The notes beneath the pieces were generated by a model. That model did not search any database. It was not told the DNA's origin and saw nothing but the letters and a program-made list of their open reading frames with translations. The translations under genes and the position numbers were made by a program. From the NCBI GenBank assembly GCA_943737045.1, contig CALSFV010000373.1, positions 188,501 through 252,500 on the forward strand: DNA of 64,000 nt, read 5' to 3'. The DNA is from Parapristionchus giblindavisi (Eukaryota > Nematoda > Chromadorea > Rhabditida > Diplogasteridae). Shown here one piece after another: positions 59,301-64,000 of this stretch (position 1 is its first letter; every line of letters starts with the position of its first letter).

Positions 59301-62300
59301 AAAAAAAATAAAGTTAGTTATCAGAATTTGAAGCTCATCCTTCTATCGACGCACTTTGTCGCATTAAAATTATTTTAGAGCGTATTTTTAAAATATATAT
59401 TTTTTAAAGTGCGAACTGACGTCGTCCAGCAAAGCAGTGTCGGTAATAATATCCTCCGAGGTCTTGAGGTTCGATGACGTTTTTCGGTTGTCGTCCCGCG
59501 CACATTCGACCTCCTAGATACACATTGGAGACGTCTTCGAGGACGCCCGCCTGGAAATATATTTTTTTTTAATAAATAAATAAATATCATTTCTTACAAT
59601 TTACTGGAAACTTAAAGGTGGAGACCCGCGAATGTTCATTCAAATCTCTTGCATCTCTCTAATTCAAGTGTCTAGTGATATGCAAGAAGATGGAGTGGCC
59701 TTTCATCAATCCTTTAGCGCAGTGGTAAAACTTCTGACTAGAGAGCGCATGGTCGTGGGTTCGAATCCTATTGCCGAACTTTCCTATTTTCAAAAAGCGC
59801 GCCGTTGCCTGCGATTGCAATCATGATGCATTCATGATTCTAGAGATCAATAAGGTGAATTAGCATAAAATAAATGGTGTACTATGTGTAAAATAACTTT
59901 TGTTAACTTTCTGTCTTCACAGTTTGTTCACGAAAATATTCGCGGGAGTCCACCTTTAAAAGAAAAATCATTAATTGGGGGGAGCGATAATTGTTTTTTT
60001 TTTCATTGCTTACCATAGAAACAATTGTGTTCGGTATGCAATCTATTCTCTTTATCTTTTCGTGAAACATAATCGAATAATAATAAATTTATCTGACCTC
60101 GGGGGTATTTTAAGATTCATAATTTAATTCATAATTTAAGAATCACGATAGATAAGCAACAAAAAGCCAGGGTTTTCTTTAATATAATTTGAGTACTGCG
60201 CTCAGAGATTATTTACTTCCAGATCAATTATCAATTGGCTTTATGGCGTCTACGATATCTTTATGATTCCTTAGATTACATACATCACTGTTATAATTTT
60301 CTCATATATTTGTGTTCTGTCTCGCTTCCGGTGGCTACCTTTCGCACGTTTTTTATAACGAGAGTGGAAAAACAACTTTGCAGAAGTTATTTTTTTTTTT
60401 GCAGAAGTTATGTTTTACTGAAAATTAAACAATATATGATCAGTGAAACGTACGAATGGTAAACTACCGTAACCTTCCCATACCGTACCTCGGCAGCCGT
60501 ATGCTCCCTCTGCCATCCCTCGACCTCGGCAGCATCCACGACCAGTTCCTTCGTCTGCCTCGACAATGCTACTCTCCGGATGGGCTCGCAGCCCAGCTCA
60601 TTCCTGAATGATTACGGTACTTACACCGTAAAACTAATCGCGAATTGAGTTTTCTCAGAAATATGGTTATTTTCAATAGACCTTTTGAATTTAGGAAAAC
60701 TCGATACACCAACCTAAACGACGGACACGACGCCAGTAGCTCGTTCTGCTTGCCGTCTCCAGGGTCATCATCATTGGGCGATTGAGCTTGAGAGGCGCCG
60801 GTTGGTCGCATCTGCACAAGGTTACGGTAGGGACAATAGATTACGGTACTCTAAGGGGCGAAATCGCGAACTGAGTGCTGCCTTACCTCGAGCCATGACG
60901 GGCAGAGTCCTAGGGACCAGGCGGCTCCCAGGGAATTCATATCGTGATAAGCGCAGATGCGAGGATAGGGAGGACGCCATTCACTGAATTGATAATAATA
61001 ATAATAATTTTAATTTATCTACGCCCGGGACCACAACATTTGATAATGTGATATTACATCTGGGGAATGACTCTCCGATATTATTGAGATTGAGATAATT
61101 CAAAACTGAAGTGGATTTGAATGGTTTCACATTGCAATATTGAATTTGATGCAGACAATTCGCTTTCACGAATGCTATTATGAATTTTTGTTATTATGAA
61201 TTGCACCTGTTGGTGCAATACGTGGCTGGCAGCCAGTTTGCGTATATTTTTACATAAGTTCAAACGTTTCGAGCTAACGAAAAAAAGAATAGAGAATGAG
61301 AGAAAAAAACAGGATCATTTTCTATTTTTTCTGTGTTCTTTTCGCGACTTTTGACCATCATTGGTACTCGCGAAGGGCAATGCAATAACTCATTGAAAAA
61401 TCGTGGAAAACTCTCCACCTTTTACACATTCTCAAGGAGCATTTCCTGACTATAGAACATCACATTACCTATGAGATCGATCGTCTCGACCATCTGAATC
61501 GGACGTCGTTGACGTGAAATCGCCTGAGATCATCGACGTTGACGGCTTGGACGTCACCTTCAAAATTAAAACAATGAATCAATAAATGATCAATCAATGA
61601 ATAATTAATCAATAAATCCTCAAATACACCGGTGACGTATGCATGAACATTGGCAAAAGGTTTGTCGACAAATAAGGTTACATTTGTAGGGGAAGGATCT
61701 CTTGCAAAGGCCTCCGTCTAAGGAAATGTTGTCACTTTTGTCGAGAAACCGTTTTTCATGTATGCTGATAATATGAACTGAAAAATTCTTTCGAAAAAGT
61801 ATTTGTATCCCAATTCGTGATGCAGCAATTTGTATTTCTTCGATACGCAAGTCGTGGCAGCGTTTTTATAATTCGTCATGTTTCAATTATTCATTACATC
61901 AATGTTTACATTGCATTCGCTTTTTTATAATACTACTAAAATACACATCCCTACTATGTCCAATTGTCTAGACCGGAAAGAGCTCGGAAAACAACGGAAA
62001 TTCGAAAGCAACTATGCATGCACTAACTAAGAAAAACATTAGAAAAGACTGGCAGGGCAAAAGTTTTAGGTTGATGTGCATTTATTTGTTAATTGTCAGA
62101 CTTTAGAACACAGCTTTGACTAGGCAATGGGCGAAATTAGTTGGAATATAGAACATTCTTCAACTTAAACGGTAATGACACTTTAATAAAGAAAACTTTT
62201 ATACAAACCTGTAGAGAGTGAGATTTAACAAACAACCTACGCATTGTCGTTCTTTGTCTCAACTGAGTAATACTCCCAGAACTAAAGGCTCCTAATATAC

Positions 62301-62736
62301 TACGCATTTCAGCAAATGACAACGGAAACTCTCAGGATTTTTTCGATCCCAAAAAACCTTTCGCTCGTGGGAGTATAATCAATGTACAAAAAGCACATCG
62401 CACACACGATTTATGGTTATTGTAGCTATTATAGCTGCGATCGAGTACCTAAACGTGGATGTGGACGCCCACCTGCAAGATTGCCTAACCACTCTTAATA
62501 AATATGTTTTAAATGAAAATAAAATAAATTACAAGCGTTCTAATAAAGATATGAGGACGAAAATTCCTTCGGAAGGGAATAAATCACAGTTGAAAACGTC
62601 GATACATATCGATCGATAAGAAAGATTTATCAACCGCAGATCATATTCTACCGTACCTTGTCGACATAATCACTCGGACCGGATAACGGAGCGGAAGAGG
62701 GAGCGCCCGTCGCTGCGTTAAGCACATCCGCCGAAC
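47740..62736 (-). CDS. sipa-1: SIPA1-like Rap GTPase-activating protein (RapGAP, PDZ, coiled coil), 5' end incomplete
   Basis: Thirty-one minus-strand exons join in phase to give 991 residues ending at TAA 47740-47742. Known members of this family accelerate GTP hydrolysis by Rap GTPases at cell junctions and synapses. The order is the family's: N-terminal conserved block, RapGAP domain with the KRHIGND catalytic loop, PDZ domain, Ser-rich tail and C-terminal coiled coil. The upstream end (exon 62657-62736) starts mid-codon after a weak acceptor (tttaaag), so further 5' exons probably lie beyond or near the window edge; an in-frame ATG occurs in exon 61469-61557. The protein is shorter than vertebrate SIPA1L proteins. 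A decayed mariner sits in the intron between exons 55223-55291 and 53161-53267. The symbol follows the nematode naming of the orthologue. Confidence 0.9.
47936..48065. mobile_element. TTAA-bounded hairpin element
   Basis: TTAA on both sides; CAACGGCCTCTTCA pairs with TGAAGAGGCCGTTG. The right end (AGGGAGAGTAAC in reverse) matches the right end of the 24508-24933 element, so the two belong to one family. Confidence 0.85.
49173..49333. mobile_element. TTAA-bounded hairpin element
   Basis: TTAAAGGCGTTACC left end; GTCGACGGTCTGT is paired with ACAGACCGTCGAC; CCTTTTAA right end. A related GACGGT hairpin lies at 58943-59040. Confidence 0.8.
50515..52227 (-). CDS. sipa-1: sipa-1 post-GAP region and PDZ domain exons
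   Basis: Exons 52129-52227, 51745-51866, 51362-51482, 51062-51127, 50858-50932 and 50515-50627. The first three encode the conserved region after the GAP domain ([19 protein letters not shown]). The last three form the PDZ domain: [16 protein letters not shown] as the carboxylate-binding strand, [15 protein letters not shown], then [18 protein letters not shown] and [15 protein letters not shown]1 hairpin copies lie in the flanking introns (51181-51284, 51602-51714). Confidence 0.92.
51181..51284. mobile_element. H1 hairpin MITE copy
   Basis: In a sipa-1 intron; stem CTGACCTGGCAACGCTCTCTC; right TTAA. Confidence 0.75.
51602..51714. mobile_element. H1 hairpin MITE copy
   Basis: In a sipa-1 intron; CCCACGAGGTAATTTTCTCT start, AGCTCGGGATGTGC end. 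Confidence 0.75.
52457..57048 (-). CDS. sipa-1: sipa-1 RapGAP domain exons
   Basis: Exons 56937-57048, 56408-56487, 56042-56164, 55698-55786, 55223-55291, 53161-53267, 52794-52873 and 52457-52540. This covers modelled residues ~317-564. Diagnostic RapGAP motifs: [90 protein letters not shown] and [13 protein letters not shown]. The Asn of KRHIGND (modelled residue ~430) is the catalytic 'asparagine thumb' known from Rap1GAP and is intact, so the enzyme is expected to be active. Confidence 0.93.
53332..54583 (-). mobile_element. Decayed mariner element in a sipa-1 intron
   Basis: A TA dinucleotide flanks TTAGGTTGAGTCATAAGTTT and its inverse; the length of 1,252 bp is typical of mariner. The transposase is on the minus strand: helix-turn-helix part [13 protein letters not shown] near 54270, then in a shifted frame [28 protein letters not shown] and [13 protein letters not shown] carrying the D,D34D signature. 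Several in-frame stops and at least one frameshift make it non-functional. Confidence 0.93.
53410..54321 (-). pseudogene. Mariner transposase pseudogene
   Basis: Recognisable from the DNA-binding domain (54321 downward) to the C-terminal [10 protein letters not shown] region. Interrupted by stops after LQTL, after VLSVP and after LFSDM, plus a frameshift between the N- and C-terminal halves. Confidence 0.88.
55128..55205. mobile_element. H1 hairpin MITE copy
   Basis: GACTCTCCGCTTCGGCAACG stem with inverse; lies just 3' of the sipa-1 exon 55223-55291 in the plus-strand map. Confidence 0.7.
55472..55518 (-). other. tRNA-like sequence (box A and box B)
   Basis: The minus strand reads TGGCGCTGAGTTGGG, then GCTGGTTCGATTCCCCGC. 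No surrounding palindrome is obvious here, unlike the other tRNA-like loci. Confidence 0.5.
55859..55943. mobile_element. 85-bp palindromic element
   Basis: TTAATGCATCGTTACATTTA at the left is matched by CAAATGTAACGATGCATAAG at the right. Confidence 0.75.
56719..56930. mobile_element. Third MITE family copy, inverted
   Basis: CCCGTATAAATTGTACTTG ... CAAGTGTATTCTATACGG; the inverse of the 25898-26110 copy, in a sipa-1 intron. Confidence 0.75.
57167..57456. mobile_element. ~290-bp palindromic element in a sipa-1 intron
   Basis: TGGAATGATC with AGGTTGAAATTTTTCATAG at the left is mirrored by CTATGCAAAATTTCAAGCAG and GATCATTCCA at the right. Confidence 0.75.
57531..62736 (-). CDS. sipa-1: sipa-1 N-terminal exons and conserved pre-GAP block
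   Basis: Exons, in coding order: 62657-62736, 61469-61557, 60887-60983, 60714-60811, 60489-60603, 59421-59550, 59134-59198, 58067-58192, 57863-57942 and 57531-57600. The first four encode a Ser/Thr/Asp-rich, probably disordered stretch plus a Trp/Tyr-rich piece ([15 protein letters not shown]). From 60603 on, the sequence follows the conserved SIPA1L block: [28 protein letters not shown], then [13 protein letters not shown] and the helical [17 protein letters not shown] leading into the GAP domain. Each exon has an AG acceptor and a GT donor. Confidence 0.82.
58718..58831. mobile_element. TTAA-bounded hairpin element
   Basis: TTAA flanks GAATGCCCCCAGGCAAAT and its inverse; shares its right TTAA with the adjoining H1 copy. 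H1-like stem sequence (AAACTCTCCGCTGTGG) is nested inside. Confidence 0.8.
58828..58946. mobile_element. H1 hairpin MITE copy, TTAA at both ends
   Basis: TTAAAGACACACCCCAACAT left end, TGTGTGCCTTTAA right end. Confidence 0.88.
59612..59959. mobile_element. TTAA-bounded palindromic element carrying a tRNA-like sequence
   Basis: TTAA at both ends, then AGGTGGAGACCCGCGAATGT at the left and the inverse of AGGTGGACTCCCGCGAATAT at the right. The tRNA-like sequence lies between the arms. In a sipa-1 intron. Confidence 0.85.
59714..59768 (+). other. tRNA-like sequence (box A and box B)
   Basis: TTAGCGCAGTGGTA, then GTGGGTTCGAATCCTAT. Box B and the T-stem are good; the anticodon stem is poor. Confidence 0.65.
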
Positions 62737-63408
62737 CTTTAAAGCCGATGATTATATTTTATCGAAGGATAATAAGTTTTCTTCTAAATTCCTAAAAAAT
62801 ATCGAATTGTTGAACTTTTATTATTATGATATATTATTATTGTACACATCAGTATATTAATATTATTAAAATGGTGCGCTCATGTTGAGCGTAGACGATT
62901 GCTGTGTGAAAATCGATCATCATGGGCGCAATTCGAAACTTTCCAATCTGCTAATGCGCTCTTGTATTCTTTGTCTACGCGTTTCCCGAGCGATTTGTTT
63001 CATGTTAGGTCGGGGTGCGCCTTTTACTTCTGTTATAATTAGTAATCGAATTGAGATAGGCGGATTAGCTCATGTTCAGTGAGACATTTCACTAAAGAGA
63101 GATAACACCTGCGAGCAGTAAAAACCGGGCTTTTGTTTTTCAAGAATATTGTAATGACATTAATAATATTCCATGTTTTCCCCTTCAAGGATGGGTACAA
63201 CGTAATGGTTGATTGCATTTTCGGTTGATATGCGTGGTGGGTAACCGTACAAAACAAGGAAACTCCCAAACTATCACCAATGCGCTTCATAGTGTTGACG
63301 TTATGATCATGTTGTTCTTAGTTATGTCAGTTTTTGAAGACCCAAAACACGCCTGACAAATAAACTAGATGATTCAAAAACCATGACATGACTACGTACA
63401 ACTCTACC
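62737..63408. other. Non-coding stretch 5' of the modelled sipa-1 exons
   Basis: Apart from an H1 copy no exon could be recognised, so the true 5' end of sipa-1 is not located. Confidence 0.4.
62930..63028. mobile_element. H1 hairpin MITE copy (diverged)
   Basis: CGAAACTTTCCAATCTGC left part and GGTCGGGGTGCGCC right end. Confidence 0.6.
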
Positions 63409-63841
63409 GTTCCCACTAGAGTTGGCAATTCGGGCGTTGCGGGCCCGCAATGAAATTGACTTTTCATTGCTAATGATTGCGGGCCCGCAGTGCGGTGTAA
63501 AATCATTTAAAATCATTGCGGGCCCGCAAACTCAGAGGGAGGGGAGGGGGAGCGATTGCGGCATTGCGGGCCCGCAATGACTACTTTATTCCTACCCTGT
63601 TATTTTTTATGCTATCGGTCGTTTTTCTCTGTTAACGAAGGAAAGTGAAGAGAACTGAGATGAACGACCGATTACAAAAAGTAGCAGGGTAGGAATGACG
63701 TAGTCATTGCGGGCCCGCAAAGCCATTGCGGGCCCGCAATCGCTCCCCCTCCCCTCTCTCCTAGTTTGCGGGCCCGCAATGATATAGACCGCTCTGCGGG
63801 CCCGCAATGAATTGTGCATTATTGCCATCTCTAGTTCCCAC
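63409..63841. mobile_element. hAT-type MITE packed with GCGGGCCCGC palindromes
   Basis: An 8-bp direct repeat GTTCCCAC (63409-63416 and 63834-63841) flanks ends TAGAGTTGGCAAT and the inverse of TAGAGATGGCAAT, the pattern of hAT-superfamily elements. Inside are eight copies of the 10-bp palindrome GCGGGCCCGC, several extended to ATTGCGGGCCCGCAAT, and inverted arms meeting near 63635. No ORF for a transposase. Confidence 0.9.
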
Positions 63842-64000
63842 CTTACTCGTTCCTCACGCTATCGATGTTTTTTTGCAAATAGATAAATGAATAATAGTAA
63901 CAGAGTAATACGAGGAGGGGAAACAACATACAGGAAATCTTGCGCTCAAAATTCACGAAAAGTAAAGAAAAGAAAAGAAAAAAGCGAGAGAATACTCAAA
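63842..64000. other. Window end, non-coding
   Basis: AT- and GA-rich, with no recognisable exon. Confidence 0.4.

Noticed and set aside
62137..62322. Extra sipa-1 exon in the intron 61558-62656
   Set aside because: A possible exon reading [12 protein letters not shown] ends in a stop or would break the phase between the flanking exons.
1..64000. CRISPR arrays, operons, prophage or integron features
   Set aside because: The sequence is eukaryotic with introns; the regular repeats seen are MITEs and tandem satellites.

Overview
The window looks like nuclear DNA from a nematode, most likely a rhabditid or diplogastrid relative. Short exons (about 60-150 bases) are separated by many introns with TTTCAG/TTCCAG acceptors, an orthologue of the SIPA1-like Rap GTPase-activating protein is present, and Tc1/mariner relics and hairpin MITEs are dense. 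No prokaryotic gene organisation is seen. The species call is inference.

Three protein genes can be built by joining exons whose reading phases agree at every junction. (1) Plus strand, 6208-39387: one very large gene modelled with 53 exons and about 2,820 residues. Its first ~2,400 residues are mostly disordered and repetitive, with recurring acidic (I/V)D(L/I/M)DxVF motifs, RVDLSKFxxRTLER motifs and SSVPVL motifs. Its last ~410 residues are a pyridoxal-phosphate (PLP) aminotransferase domain of the ACC-synthase-like (ACCS) type. I know of no protein with this architecture. (2) Minus strand, 40101-41007: a small four-exon gene for a predicted secreted protein of 120 residues. (3) Minus strand, 62736 down to 47740: 31 exons of a SIPA1L/sipa-1 orthologue with RapGAP domain, PDZ domain and C-terminal coiled coil. 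Its 5' end probably lies beyond the window.

Layout: 1-6200 is non-coding and rich in CT minisatellites, microsatellites and hairpin elements. 6.2-39.4 kb is the giant gene, whose introns hold most of the mobile elements. 39.4-41.0 kb holds a tRNA-like hairpin element and the secreted-protein gene. 41.2-46.7 kb is a 5.5-kb element with ~1.4-kb inverted arms. 47.7-62.7 kb is sipa-1, with a decayed mariner in one intron. 62.7-64 kb is non-coding and ends with a hAT-type MITE packed with GCGGGCCCGC palindromes.

The repeats are the other main content. About 27 copies of a ~110-bp hairpin element (called H1 here) lie between TTAA sites. Several other palindromic elements share TTAA termini and AGG... 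ends. At least five palindromic elements carry tRNA-like sequence with Pol III box A and box B. A duplicated exon block in the giant gene supplies an empty and a filled copy of one insertion site, which directly shows a TTAA target-site duplication.
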